From positions 1-64,000 of the forward strand of contig NZ_JAJRCG010000012.1 in assembly GCF_028679125.1 (NCBI RefSeq): a DNA stretch of 64,000 bases, in the 5' to 3' direction. The stretch's first letter is position 1, and every line of letters starts with the position of its first letter. Both the position numbers and the translations under genes were made by a program. Below the pieces are notes generated by a model. That model had not been told where the DNA came from. It worked only from the letters and a program-made list of their open reading frames with translations, and made no database searches. Positions 25,413 to 33,959 of this stretch are shown one piece after another. This DNA comes from Methanoregula sp. (lineage in GTDB: Archaea > Halobacteriota > Methanomicrobia > Methanomicrobiales > Methanospirillaceae).

Positions 25413-26174
25413 ATGTCTGAAAACTGTACCATTTCCACAACCAACCTCAACCTCTGGTATAGCGGGAAGCACGCGCTCCAGAGTGTCTCCATGACGATCC
25501 CGAAGAACCGGGTCACGGCCCTGATCGGCCCGTCCGGCTGCGGGAAGTCGACGCTGCTGCGGTGCTTCAACCGGCTCAACGATCTCATCGACCACGTGAA
25601 GATCACCGGCGAGATAGCACTGGATGGCGAGAACATCCACGCACCGGATACCGATGTGGTCACGCTCCGGAAACGGGTCGGCATGGTCTTCCAGAAGCCC
25701 AACCCGTTCCCGAAATCGATCTACGAGAATATCGCGTACGGCCCGCGGGTCCATGGCGTGAAGGACAAGGCAGAGCTCGATAAAATTGTCGAAGAGAGCC
25801 TGCGCCACGCCGCGATCTGGGACGAAGTATGTGACCGGCTCAATGATTCGGCGCTCGGCCTCTCGGGCGGCCAGCAGCAGCGGCTCTGCATTGCCCGGAC
25901 GCTCGCAGTCGAGCCCGAAGTGATCCTGATGGACGAGCCCTGCTCGGCCCTCGACCCGATTGCAACCGCTAAGATCGAGAACCTCATCGAGCTGCTCAAG
26001 ACCGAGTATACGGTCATCATCGTCACGCACAACATGCAGCAGGCAGCCCGGGTCAGCGATTATACCGGGTTCATGTATCTCGGAAAACTGATCGAATGCG
26101 GGAAGACAAAGGAGATCTTCGAGCACCCGAAGGAAGAACTCACGGAAAATTATATCACCGGGCGGTTCGGGTAG
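25413..26174 (+). CDS. pstB: Phosphate ABC transporter ATP-binding protein PstB
   Basis: The ATPase of the phosphate importer, 253 residues. Walker A is GPSGCGKST at residues 39-47; the family-specific RCFNRLNDL follows. The Q-loop is in VFQKPNPFP, the signature is [16 protein letters not shown], Walker B is [13 protein letters not shown] and the switch histidine is in [10 protein letters not shown]. The C-terminal [16 protein letters not shown] is typical of PstB. It starts 4 bp after the permease gene and is followed 7 bp later by phoU, so the three are translationally linked. Confidence 0.95.
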   Translation: MSENCTISTTNLNLWYSGKHALQSVSMTIPKNRVTALIGPSGCGKSTLLRCFNRLNDLIDHVKITGEIALDGENIHAPDTDVVTLRKRVGMVFQKPNPFPKSIYENIAYGPRVHGVKDKAELDKIVEESLRHAAIWDEVCDRLNDSALGLSGGQQQRLCIARTLAVEPEVILMDEPCSALDPIATAKIENLIELLKTEYTVIIVTHNMQQAARVSDYTGFMYLGKLIECGKTKEIFEHPKEELTENYITGRFG

Positions 26175-26181
26175 GTGGAAC

Positions 26182-26832
26182 ATGGCAGAAAAATTTCACA
26201 CGGAACTCAAAAGCCTGAAGAAGGATACGGTTGCGATGGCGGCACTCGGGCGGTCAATGCTCAGGATCGCGGTCGATGCCCTGATCCGGCAGGATAAGGA
26301 GATGGCCGCCTCGGTCATTGCGCAGAAGGACGAGATCCACCGGATGGAAGTGCAGATCGAAGAGCACTGCTACCAGCTCATTGCCCTCAACCAGCCGATG
26401 GCAAAGGACATGCGGGTCATTGCCTGCACGCTCAAGGTCATCACCGCATCGCTCCGGATCGGGCGGTACGGCAAGGTGATCGCAAATATCGTCCGGGAGA
26501 TCTCCGACAAGCCCCACATCGCGAACCTGATGAGCATCCCCCACATGGCCGATCTCGTCATCGACATGGTCGACGATGCGGTGAAAGCCTATGACGAGGA
26601 GGATATCGCGCTCATCGGGGATTTCTCGGCACGGGACGATACGATCGATGCGCTCCGGCACTCGATCTTCCGCGAGGGCATCACGTACATGATGGAGGAT
26701 CCCAAGAACATCTCGCGCTGCACGCACTACATCATGGCCGCCCGGTACCTCGAGCGCTGTGCGGACCATGCCTGCAAGATCGCCGAGAACGTCCACTACA
26801 TGCAGACCGGCGAACGGATCGAGATCCACTGA
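26182..26832 (+). CDS. phoU: Phosphate transport regulator PhoU
   Basis: A 216-residue PhoU of normal length, made of two three-helix bundles with metal-binding ExxxD-type helices (LRIGRYGKVIANIVREISD in repeat 1, AARYLERCADHACKIAENV in repeat 2). PhoU restrains Pst uptake and signals phosphate sufficiency. It is the last gene of pstS-pstCA-pstB-phoU. The cell therefore has two PhoU-type proteins in one locus: this stand-alone form and the AbrB-fused form at 21242. Confidence 0.92.
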   Translation: MAEKFHTELKSLKKDTVAMAALGRSMLRIAVDALIRQDKEMAASVIAQKDEIHRMEVQIEEHCYQLIALNQPMAKDMRVIACTLKVITASLRIGRYGKVIANIVREISDKPHIANLMSIPHMADLVIDMVDDAVKAYDEEDIALIGDFSARDDTIDALRHSIFREGITYMMEDPKNISRCTHYIMAARYLERCADHACKIAENVHYMQTGERIEIH

Positions 26833-26881
26833 CCGGCCCCGGCTCAATTGACACCATCAGAAATCCTGCGAAGAGGATACC

Positions 26882-28147
26882 ATGCTACACTCTGCACTTC
26901 AACGAGCAGCACATCACGTAACCAGTTTTCAGGACAGCACCCGGATCACGCATGAGGCCGGGGGCGTTACCCCGCAGGACGCGGTGAGCAGCAGCCGGCA
27001 GCCGGCCGTATCAGCGGATGCCCCGCACCCCATCTCCGTCCTCCTGGTGGATGACGAAGACGTTCTTCTCGATGTCGGGAAAGTCTTTCTTGAGCGATCG
27101 CCGGGCATCCAGGTCACGGTCGCCCCGTCCGCTGTTGAGGCACTCGCACTCATGAGACATACCCCGTACGATGCCATCGTCTCCGATTACCAGATGCCGG
27201 AGATGGACGGCCTTGCCTTTCTCCGGGAAGTCCGCAGGACGGATGCGTCCATCCCGTTCATCATCTTTACCGGCAAGGGGCGGGAAGAGGTCGTGATCGA
27301 AGCCCTCAACGGGGGAGCGGATTCCTACATCCAGAAAGGCGGGGAGCCCAAAGCCCAGTACGCTGAACTCCTGCATAAAATACACCGGGCAGTCCGGCAG
27401 CGGAGGGCCGATGCGGAACTGAAGAAGAAGCACGAGATCCTCCAGGCAATCCTCCGGGCATCGCCCAATGGCATTGCATTTGTCCGGAACCGGACGTTCC
27501 AGTGGGTGAACGGATCGCTTGCAAAGGTTCTCGGTTTCACGCCGGCAGAGCTCCGCGGTATGCACCTCCGGGACCTCTATGAGAACAAGGAGACCTACGA
27601 GCGCATTGGTGCAAAAATCCATGAAGACCTCCTGAACCATGGCACTTCGAGAATTACCACCCGGTTCCGGCACAAGAACGGGATCGCGCTCGAATACACC
27701 ATTCACATCGCTCCCCTTGACCGGGGAAATCTCCATTTCGGCCACATGATCATGATGACCGATCCCTCGCGGAGAATGGACGTGACCCGCGGGTTACCGG
27801 ACCCGGCGCCGTTTCCGCATATGGAACTGACGCCGGTGATCGAACTGAACCGGGAGTGCCAGATCACGTACTTCAACGACGCCGCGATCGATGCTATGGT
27901 CCGCTACGGGAGCCGGGGCACGCTGGAAGAGTTCTTTCCCTCCGATATCCGGGATATCCTGCGGGGGATGGAGAAGAACCATACCGAATCGGTATCCCGG
28001 GATGTCCTGATCGGCCCGGTGATCTTCCGGGTCCACATCACCCTCAGCCCCCGGTTCGGCGTTGCCCGGCTCTCGGCAGTCCGGCAGCCGGCCGGTGAAC
28101 AACCCACCGGTATTATGAACACAGGACCCATGGGTAACGGGAGATAA
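26882..28147 (+). CDS. Response regulator with PAS domains
   Basis: A 421-residue signalling protein. After about 50 residues without recognisable domain comes a receiver (about 52-170) with DDED at 57-60, acceptor D102 (VSDYQMPEMDG) and lysine in SYIQKGGEP. A PAS domain follows (LQAILRASPNGIAFVRNRTFQWVNG, about 185-300), and a second PAS-like region is probable in the last 120 residues (VIELNRECQITYFNDAAIDAMV). There is no DNA-binding domain. The histidine kinase 14 bp downstream is the obvious phosphorelay partner. The receiver is nearly identical in motifs to the one at 5361. Confidence 0.85.
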   Translation: MLHSALQRAAHHVTSFQDSTRITHEAGGVTPQDAVSSSRQPAVSADAPHPISVLLVDDEDVLLDVGKVFLERSPGIQVTVAPSAVEALALMRHTPYDAIVSDYQMPEMDGLAFLREVRRTDASIPFIIFTGKGREEVVIEALNGGADSYIQKGGEPKAQYAELLHKIHRAVRQRRADAELKKKHEILQAILRASPNGIAFVRNRTFQWVNGSLAKVLGFTPAELRGMHLRDLYENKETYERIGAKIHEDLLNHGTSRITTRFRHKNGIALEYTIHIAPLDRGNLHFGHMIMMTDPSRRMDVTRGLPDPAPFPHMELTPVIELNRECQITYFNDAAIDAMVRYGSRGTLEEFFPSDIRDILRGMEKNHTESVSRDVLIGPVIFRVHITLSPRFGVARLSAVRQPAGEQPTGIMNTGPMGNGR

Positions 28148-28161
28148 CCGGGAGCATACTT

Positions 28162-29463
28162 TTGCCACGCGTACTTACGATCCCTGACAATCTTTTTACC
28201 CGGCTGCACACGACGCTTGCTCTTGTCTTTCTCTTCATGGCCGCACTGATGACCATGTTCGAGCTGGCCAAGCAGGTCATCTTCCCGGCGGTGACGATCT
28301 GGGAATCCCATCTTATCACGATCGGTTTTACCAGCATCATCGCCATTATCATCATGTCAGTTCCCCTGTCGGCCATGCACCGGGAGCAGCAGAGATCGCA
28401 GGAAGCCCTCATGCGCCAGAAGGAAGCCGAAGAGCGGCTGCGGAACTCGGAGATGCAGTACCGCACGTTCGTGGAATCGGTCGACGACTCGATCTATACG
28501 GTTGACCGGGATCTCCGGTATCTCCTGATCAATACCCGGCATCTCCTCCGCAGGGGACTGCTGCCGGAGACTTATGCCGGAAAGACGTACGGTGATTTCC
28601 ATACCCCGGATGAAACTGCGGCATTCCGGGCGGAAGTGAGCCGGGTGCTTGCCACAAAGAGCGGCGTGCAGGACGAGTACGAACGGGACAAGAAGTACTT
28701 CCTCCGGAAACTCCACCCGGTATTCGATCCCGCGAGCAACACGATCACTGCCGTAACGGTCATATCAACGGAGATCACCCGGCAGAAGATCGCTGAACGG
28801 AATCTCGAAGTCATCAACCGGAAACTGAACCTGATGAACGAGATCACCCGGCACGACATCCTCAACCAGCTCACGGTCCTGAACTCCTACCTGTCCCTTG
28901 CTGAGGAGCAGTCAGAGAATGCGAGCGTGAAGAAATACCTGCTGCGCAGCGAACACGTTTCCGATACCATCTACTCGCAGATCCTGTTCACCCGCGATTA
29001 CCAGAACATAGGTGTCAGTTCGCCCCAGTGGCAGAACCTGTGTGCCACGATCCAGCGTGCACGCCACCCCCTGAAGATCCCGTCTGTTGCATTCGAGGGT
29101 GCCTTCTCTTCCATGGAGATCCTTGCCGATCCGCTTCTTGAGAAGGTCTTCTTCAATCTCATGGACAACAGCCTGCGCTATGCAGGACCCCATGCAGTAA
29201 TCCGGTTTACCTGCATTGAAGAGGAACGGGTGCTCCGTATTATCTGTGAAGACAACGGACCCGGCATCCCCGCGGACCAGAAAGAGAAGATCTTCACCCG
29301 GGGCTTTGGCAGGAATACCGGTCTTGGCCTCTTCCTGATACGGGAGATCCTCGCAATAACCTGCATCACCATGTACGAGACCGGTGAGCCGGGAAGCGGC
29401 AGCAGGTTCGAGATGATTGTCCCTGCCGGGTATTACCGGAAACGATCCGGGGGACAAGACTGA
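28162..29463 (+). CDS. Membrane sensor histidine kinase with PAS domain
   Basis: A 433-residue two-component sensor. TTG 28162 is the start, supported by GGGAG 7 bp upstream. Two membrane spans (residues about 17-33 and 52-70) bracket a very short external loop, so sensing is likely within the membrane or by the cytosolic PAS domain (about 95-215). The phospho-accepting H231 is in EITRHDILNQL, an HisKA variant common in methanogens, and the ATPase domain shows NLMDNSLRYAG, CEDNGPGIP and TGLGLFLIREI. It is co-transcribed with the receiver-PAS gene upstream. Confidence 0.88.
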   Translation: MPRVLTIPDNLFTRLHTTLALVFLFMAALMTMFELAKQVIFPAVTIWESHLITIGFTSIIAIIIMSVPLSAMHREQQRSQEALMRQKEAEERLRNSEMQYRTFVESVDDSIYTVDRDLRYLLINTRHLLRRGLLPETYAGKTYGDFHTPDETAAFRAEVSRVLATKSGVQDEYERDKKYFLRKLHPVFDPASNTITAVTVISTEITRQKIAERNLEVINRKLNLMNEITRHDILNQLTVLNSYLSLAEEQSENASVKKYLLRSEHVSDTIYSQILFTRDYQNIGVSSPQWQNLCATIQRARHPLKIPSVAFEGAFSSMEILADPLLEKVFFNLMDNSLRYAGPHAVIRFTCIEEERVLRIICEDNGPGIPADQKEKIFTRGFGRNTGLGLFLIREILAITCITMYETGEPGSGSRFEMIVPAGYYRKRSGGQD

Positions 29464-29588
29464 CCGTGCGGGCGTATCCTCTCGTATCCCCCGGGGGATC
29501 TGCATGGCCGGGCCCTCCTCCGGTGTGGAAGGCTTTTGTAGTTGCATTATAAAAGAATGATAATCCATATCAGTATTCAGTGATTACC

Positions 29589-29924
29589 ATGACCGAAAAG
29601 AAAGGACACTTTGACAAGGGCGTCTGGGTGGAAGAACCCGTGGCCCCAGCAGCAAAACCAGAGGAGCCGATTGATATCCGCCTTGCCGCCGCAACCAAAT
29701 CGGTCATCTCCGCCATGGATGACCTTGCAAAGGCCACGCACGATCTCGTGGCAACGGAAGAGGGCAAGAAGCATATCGAGAAGACCGTGAAAGAGACAAC
29801 GGTCCAGGTCCAGAAATCCTTTGACGATATTCTTGCCCGGGCAAAGGCTGAAGTGGACAAGGCGAAGGCCGATATTGAAAAGGCAAAGGCCGAAGCAGGC
29901 AAGAAGATCGAGCCAAAAAAGTAA
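29589..29924 (+). CDS. Hypothetical coiled-coil protein
   Basis: A 111-residue acidic and lysine-rich protein with no family that I recognise. Residues 1-30 are Pro/Ala-rich (VEEPVAPAAKPEEPIDI) and the rest is one long amphipathic helix with Ala/Lys/Glu heptads (ARAKAEVDKAKADIEKAKAE), predicted to be a coiled coil. The start at ATG 29589 is preferred over GTG 29580 because GTGAT, part of the anti-Shine-Dalgarno complement, precedes it. It stands alone, convergent with the small gene at 29951. Confidence 0.6.
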   Translation: MTEKKGHFDKGVWVEEPVAPAAKPEEPIDIRLAAATKSVISAMDDLAKATHDLVATEEGKKHIEKTVKETTVQVQKSFDDILARAKAEVDKAKADIEKAKAEAGKKIEPKK

Positions 29925-29950
29925 GACTCGTTCGGCATCCCGCAGGGGAT

Positions 29951-30238
29951 CTAATCTCTTTTTTCCCGTGACTTTTTGTATTCGGCCAGCAGCCCGCTTG
30001 CGTACACGTCCGTCTTCTTTGTCGGCACGTAATTGAACTGCTGCACCCGTTTCAGGAGCTCTTCGGCCAGCCGGGTGTCGTTCGTGATCCCGAGTTTCTT
30101 CACTTCGTCAACGATCCAGTCGAGGTGATCGATGCCGGTCTCCTTCCCATCGATCAGGACCCTCTTGGTCGTGATCCGGTCCGGGGGAATGCCGCCGCAG
30201 ATCGTGCAGTAATTCCCGTCGCTCTCGTTGCCGCCCAT
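29951..30238 (-). CDS. Small protein with CxxC motif, upstream cupin-linked
   Basis: A 95-residue protein of unknown function. The N-terminus has YCTICGGIPPDRITTKRVLIDG with a single CxxC pair, too few for a full zinc ribbon alone, followed by helical segments (LDWIVDEVKKLG, AEELLKRVQQFNYVP). Methanomicrobiales contain similar short proteins, but I cannot name the family with confidence. The gene starts 4 bp after the first cupin stop, in one run with the two cupin genes and read last, so co-expression is likely. Confidence 0.6.
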   Translation of the reverse strand: MGGNESDGNYCTICGGIPPDRITTKRVLIDGKETGIDHLDWIVDEVKKLGITNDTRLAEELLKRVQQFNYVPTKKTDVYASGLLAEYKKSREKRD

Positions 30239-30242
30239 CCAC

Positions 30243-30608
30243 TCACTCCTTGATCATGACAAGCGACATCTTGAACTTCGTGATGGCCGAGAGGGCGTGC
30301 GGGGCACCCGCCGGGAAGATGATCGTTTCGCCGGTCTTCATCGGGAATGTTTTTCCCGCTACCCAGACCTCGCACTCGCCGTCAAGGATCGTGACCACGG
30401 CATCGAACGGGGCCGTATGCTCACTGAGTCCCTCGTTCTCGTCAAAGGAGAAGATCGTGATGCTGCCGCTCTTCCGGTTGATCACCATCCGGCTTGCGAC
30501 CGTGCCGTCCGCATAGTCAACGAGATCTTTCAGGGCCAGGACTTTTCCTTTCAGTTCCTCGCGCTTCTTATCCTGCTTGTTCCCGTGTTCAATGCTGAAT
30601 TCCGCCAT
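30243..30608 (-). CDS. Cupin-domain protein (tandem copy 2)
   Basis: A 121-residue single-domain cupin. The two conserved cupin motifs are visible: FDENEGLSEHTAPFDAVVTILDGE (motif 1, with metal-ligand His and Glu) and FPAGAPHAL (motif 2, His). The rest is the beta-barrel typical of small archaeal cupins (TGETIIF, FKMSLVMIKE). Its substrate is unknown. It is a close paralogue of the cupin 5 bp upstream at 30614, sharing GTVASRM, GLSEH-APFDA, GETIIF/GEMIIL and MIKE/MIRE, so the pair arose by tandem duplication. Confidence 0.8.
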   Translation of the reverse strand: MAEFSIEHGNKQDKKREELKGKVLALKDLVDYADGTVASRMVINRKSGSITIFSFDENEGLSEHTAPFDAVVTILDGECEVWVAGKTFPMKTGETIIFPAGAPHALSAITKFKMSLVMIKE

Positions 30609-30613
30609 ATCGT

Positions 30614-30976
30614 TTACTCCCGGATCATGGTCAGCGTCATCTTAAACTGCTGCTTTGCCTGCACGCCGTGCGGGATGTTCGCGGGGAGGATGATCATCTC
30701 CCCGGCTTTGACTGTGAACGGTGTGCCGGCGATCGTGATATCCGCTACGCCATCCGTGACGGTGAGGATGGCATCGAACGGGGCGGAATGTTCCGAAAGC
30801 CCCTCGCCGGCATCGAACGCAAAGAGCGTGATGGTGCCGGTCTTCTTGAAGACGATCATCCGGCTTGCGACCGTCCCTTCCTGGTACTGGACGAGGTCGT
30901 TCGTTGCCAGGACTTTTCCTGCCAGTTCCTTGCGCTTCGTTTCAGCGCCTGCCTGTTCCTCACGGGGTTCTGCCAT
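30614..30976 (-). CDS. Cupin-domain protein (tandem copy 1)
   Basis: A 120-residue cupin (ATG 30976; the longer open frame upstream gives a Pro/Arg/His-rich stretch that is not cupin-like and overlaps the leader of hcp's terminator region). Motif 1 is AFDAGEGLSEHSAPFDAILTV and motif 2 is LPANIPHGV; the missing acidic residue after HSAPFDAI compared with canonical cupins suggests an altered metal site. It is first in a run of three genes (cupin, cupin, CxxC protein). In many methanogens such cupins adjoin oxidative-stress genes, and here hcp lies 57 bp upstream. Confidence 0.8.
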   Translation of the reverse strand: MAEPREEQAGAETKRKELAGKVLATNDLVQYQEGTVASRMIVFKKTGTITLFAFDAGEGLSEHSAPFDAILTVTDGVADITIAGTPFTVKAGEMIILPANIPHGVQAKQQFKMTLTMIRE

Positions 30977-31032
30977 AGCGGTTCCTTGTCTGTGGATATG
31001 TGCTCCGGGGATTATAGCGGTATGCTTTGGGA

Positions 31033-32646
31033 TCATGCAGGGACCATGCGGGCAAGGTCTTCCTCGACCGTGCTGTTCTTCCTGATCCCGAAGTTCTTTA
31101 CGAGCACGTCCAGGACACCGGGCGAGACGAATGCCGGGAGTTTTGGCCCGAGCGCAATGTCTTTTACGCCAAGGTTCAGCAGGGCCAGGAGGACGAGCGC
31201 TGCCTTCTGTTCGTACCACGCGATGTTGTAGGAGACCGGCAGCTCGTTGATCCCGACATTGAATGCTTTTGCAAGCGCCTGGGCGATCACGACCAGCGAG
31301 TAGCAGTCATTGCACTGGCCGGCATCGATGACCCGGGGTATGCCGCCGATGGTGCCGAGGTCGAGGCCATTGTACCGGTACTTTGCGCAGCCCGCGGTCA
31401 GGATGACGGTGTTCTTCGGGAGCGCCTGCGCAAAGTCCGTGTAATACTGGCGCTCGCTCTGCCGCCCGTCGCAGCCTGCCATGACCACGAAGCGTTTGAT
31501 GTCGCCTTTCTTCACGGCCTCGATGACGGTGCTGGCGATCGCGAGGACTGCCCCGTGGGCGCAGCCGGTGATGAGGTCACGGCCCGGGGCCTTGAGATCC
31601 GTTGGGGGCTGGCTGGTTTTTGCATGGGCGATGACGGCCGAGAAATCTTTCTTCCCGTCCTTTCCGGCAGCAATGTGTTTCACGCCCGGGTATCCGGCGG
31701 GCCCGGTGGTATAGATCCGGTCCTTGTAACTGTCCTTTGGCGGGACGATGCAGTTGGTGGTGACGAGCACCGGGCCGTTGAATGTTTCGAACTCTTCTTT
31801 CTGGTGCCACCACGAGCTCCCGTAGTTGCCGTAGAGGTGCGTGTAATTCTTCAGGACCGGGTAGGCATTGGCCGGCAGCATCTCGCCGTGCGTGTAGATG
31901 TCGACCCCGCTGCCCTTCGACTGCTCCAGCAGCTGCTGGAGATCTTTCAGGTCATGGCCGGTGACCAGGATGCCGGGACGCGTGCCGGGTACGGTCTTCA
32001 CGCTCGTGATCTCCGGGTTGCCATAGGTCTTCGTGTTCGCGGTATCGAGCAGGGCAAGCGTGCTGACACCCACACCGCCGCATTCGAGCACGAGCGCGGT
32101 CATCTCTCCCGCGGGGAGATCGTGGAGCGTGGACGCGAGTCCTTTCTGCATGAAGTCTGTGATCTTCGCGTCGGTGTACCCGAGCACGGCCGCGTGGTGG
32201 TAATACGCAGCAACGCCCTTGAGGCCGAAGAGGAGGAGGGCCCGTAAGGACCGGATATCATCGTTGCCTGCTGCGTCTTTTGCGATCTGTTCAGCTTTTG
32301 CGAGAATCTCCGCATCATTGCGCGGCTTCCACGTGCAGGCGTCCGGTTCCCCGGCCGCCGGCGGCAGCGCATCGCGGATGGCGATAGCCTTCGTGATGAG
32401 CGATGTGAGCCGGGCGTCATCGAAGTTCGTGTTGGTCAGCGTGGCAAACAGGGCTTCGGCAATGAAGATGCCGGCGTCTTTGTTTTCTTTGCCGGTCTTT
32501 GCCGCGGCGATGTTGCGCTCGGAGATTCCCTTGCAGACATAGATCAGGACATCCATCAGGCCGGCGGTTGCGCCTTCCTTGCCGCACACGCCTTTGACGG
32601 TGCAGCTGGTTCCTCTTGCGGTTTCCTCGCACTGGTAACAGAACAT
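31033..32646 (-). CDS. hcp: Hybrid-cluster protein / hydroxylamine reductase
   Basis: The 537-residue hybrid-cluster (prismane) protein, which reduces hydroxylamine or nitric oxide and protects against nitrosative stress. The N-terminal cluster ligands are C3, C6, C15 and C21 (MFCYQCEET...GTSCTVKGVCGK). The hybrid-cluster cysteines appear in ITGCAHGAV, MAGCDGRQ, TAGCAKYRYN and AGQCNDCYSL, together with the conserved ECGGVGVSTLALLD and THGEMLPANAYP. It is divergent from a Cys-rich HxlR regulator across 83 bp. Its GC content and codon use fit the host chromosome. Confidence 0.95.
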   Translation of the reverse strand: MFCYQCEETARGTSCTVKGVCGKEGATAGLMDVLIYVCKGISERNIAAAKTGKENKDAGIFIAEALFATLTNTNFDDARLTSLITKAIAIRDALPPAAGEPDACTWKPRNDAEILAKAEQIAKDAAGNDDIRSLRALLLFGLKGVAAYYHHAAVLGYTDAKITDFMQKGLASTLHDLPAGEMTALVLECGGVGVSTLALLDTANTKTYGNPEITSVKTVPGTRPGILVTGHDLKDLQQLLEQSKGSGVDIYTHGEMLPANAYPVLKNYTHLYGNYGSSWWHQKEEFETFNGPVLVTTNCIVPPKDSYKDRIYTTGPAGYPGVKHIAAGKDGKKDFSAVIAHAKTSQPPTDLKAPGRDLITGCAHGAVLAIASTVIEAVKKGDIKRFVVMAGCDGRQSERQYYTDFAQALPKNTVILTAGCAKYRYNGLDLGTIGGIPRVIDAGQCNDCYSLVVIAQALAKAFNVGINELPVSYNIAWYEQKAALVLLALLNLGVKDIALGPKLPAFVSPGVLDVLVKNFGIRKNSTVEEDLARMVPA

Positions 32647-32729
32647 GGTTCGACTCCTTCGTATGTTTTTACTACAAGGTTTCTTTTGTATACTATGGTT
32701 AAATAGGAAAGAGTTTCAGAAACTATACC
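32647..32729. promoter_or_regulatory. Divergent hcp / HxlR promoter with operator palindrome
   Basis: Between the two start codons lies the perfect palindrome AGTTTC-A-GAAACT (32712-32724), 5 bp before the HxlR ATG, and the pair GTATACTATGG (32687) / CTATACCATGG (32723) is related to it. ACAAGGTTTCTTTTGT is a further partial palindrome (32674-32689). These are candidate operators by which the HxlR protein would regulate hcp and itself. Confidence 0.5.
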
Positions 32730-33089
32730 ATGGACGAAGCGTGCACGGTCAACATGACCGTGAAGTACCTGACAAAGAAGTGGACTTTGTTGATTATTCT
32801 TGAATTGTACAAGGGGCCTCAGCATACCCGGCGGTTTTCGGAGCTGAAGGATTCGCTTGGCGATATTACGCAGAAGATTTTGTCGGAGCGTCTCCGGGAA
32901 CTGGAAGCGGAGGGGATTGTTACCCGGCGGGTGGATGCTTCAACGTTTCCTGTGAAGAGTGAGTACACGTTGACTTCAAGCGGTCTTGAGCTGGTGGATG
33001 TGATCCGGGGGATCAAGATGTGGGCGCTGAAGTGGAAGATTGATAATATTCCGTGCGGGGGGCAGGATTGCAGCGTGTGCGTGCTGTAG
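32730..33089 (+). CDS. HxlR-family regulator with terminal cysteines
   Basis: A 119-residue HxlR-type winged-helix regulator: LTKKWTLLIILELYKGPQHTRRFSELKD, then GDITQKILSERLRELEAEGIVTRR, the diagnostic recognition-helix and wing stretch. Unusual are a cysteine at residue 5 (MDEACTVN) and a C-terminal cluster CGGQDCSVCVL with three cysteines, which could bind an iron-sulfur cluster or zinc, or form disulfides, and so serve as redox or NO sensor. It is divergent from hcp, so a nitrosative-stress sensor is a reasonable inference. Codon use is somewhat more T-rich than in neighbouring genes. Confidence 0.85.
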   Translation: MDEACTVNMTVKYLTKKWTLLIILELYKGPQHTRRFSELKDSLGDITQKILSERLRELEAEGIVTRRVDASTFPVKSEYTLTSSGLELVDVIRGIKMWALKWKIDNIPCGGQDCSVCVL

Positions 33090-33718
33090 AGATTTTTTCC
33101 GAGACTTTTTTTCTTTGGAAAAACATGAGGAGGTTTGACGCTCTTGGGGGCTTACAGCCCCCGCCGCGTGGGCAGTCCCCTGTCGGATGGTTTGTGATGG
33201 GTTATAGCCATATATGTTCTGGCGATTGTGGGGGGTTGTAACCACATATCTTCATGATCGGGCGCCGGAAAATTTTCTGGCATGGACTCGGATAAAAAAA
33301 TTCTCCGGGAATTTTTCGCCGACTCATACTCGCTCCGGCCGGTTCAACGGCCGGCGTTATCAGAGGACACAGTCGGTGAGTGAGAGTGGGCTGTTTTTGT
33401 TAGAGTGGTTGCCCGTTGTTTGTTTGAAGCTCAGTAACGTGTTGTTTTGGTTTCGATCTTTTGCCGGTGTTTGTGCGATGGCGTCGAAGTTTTTCGTCGG
33501 TTTGCTGGAATGCTTTTTCGCCGAAGTTTGTGATGTCGCCTTTTTTGTGCAGGTTGTTTTTGCCAGATACTTCGTGTTGGGTGGGGGAACGGGCGTGAGG
33601 ATGAGCGGAGGGGTGGGTCAGATCTATTGTACCAGAAAACTTAGAGAATTATGCATATTTTAGTAGAGATATCTCTTTCATTGTCGATTAAAAATAAAAT
33701 GACTCCATAGATTACTTG
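33090..33718. other. 629-bp gene-free junction leading into AT-rich DNA
   Basis: A T-rich stretch right after the HxlR stop (33094-33113) is a likely terminator. The G/T-rich DNA up to about 33,600 has a 149-codon open frame, but its residue mix (F, V, W, C rich) is not protein-like and I do not call it. A perfect hairpin CCGGCCG-GTTCAA-CGGCCGG lies at 33335-33354. GC content drops sharply near 33,640, marking the start of the island. Confidence 0.5.
33335..33354. repeat. Perfect inverted repeat at the island edge
   Basis: CCGGCCG and CGGCCGG are perfectly paired around a GTTCAA loop. The loop resembles a tRNA T-loop in sequence, but no other tRNA element is present. It may be a terminator remnant or a recombination mark, as it lies about 300 bp before the composition change. 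Confidence 0.35.
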
Positions 33719-33916
33719 ATGATCGCTGAAAGGATGAGCATATTTTTGGATATAAGCAATAACAAGAAATATAGTGAAAAAGTAGCCGATAACATTTCGA
33801 AATATTTAATCGAAGGTTTGATTTCTGTTGCGTTAGATCTTATATACATCCAAAGAAAATTTAACCTAGAAAGTAAATCGTTTGTTTTATCGGAATGTAG
33901 TATAAGAGGACTCTAA
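33719..33916 (+). CDS. Small hypothetical protein upstream of the ATPase
   Basis: A 65-residue AT-rich frame starting with ATG 33719 (MIAERMSIFLDISNNKKYSE) that ends 43 bp before the ATPase gene. Its content is helical and lysine- and leucine-rich (SKYLIEGLISVALDLIYIQR). Composition equals that of the ATPase and nuclease genes. No family is recognised. It may be a real third member of the module, an antitoxin-like partner, or a chance frame in AT-rich DNA. Confidence 0.35.
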   Translation: MIAERMSIFLDISNNKKYSEKVADNISKYLIEGLISVALDLIYIQRKFNLESKSFVLSECSIRGL

Positions 33917-33959
33917 TATGGTGGAAAATCAAACCCCTCTCGCGAGGAAAAGATAAATC

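Noticed and set aside
33335-33354. tRNA fragment as an integration site
   Set aside because: Only a GTTCAA loop in a stem resembles a T-arm; no acceptor stem, D-arm or anticodon arm is present, and no tRNA gene was found anywhere in the window.
33214-33663. 149-codon open frame at the left of the island
   Set aside because: The translated sequence is rich in F, V, W and C without a pattern of a folded protein, and the DNA is G/T-biased; no ribosome-binding site is seen.
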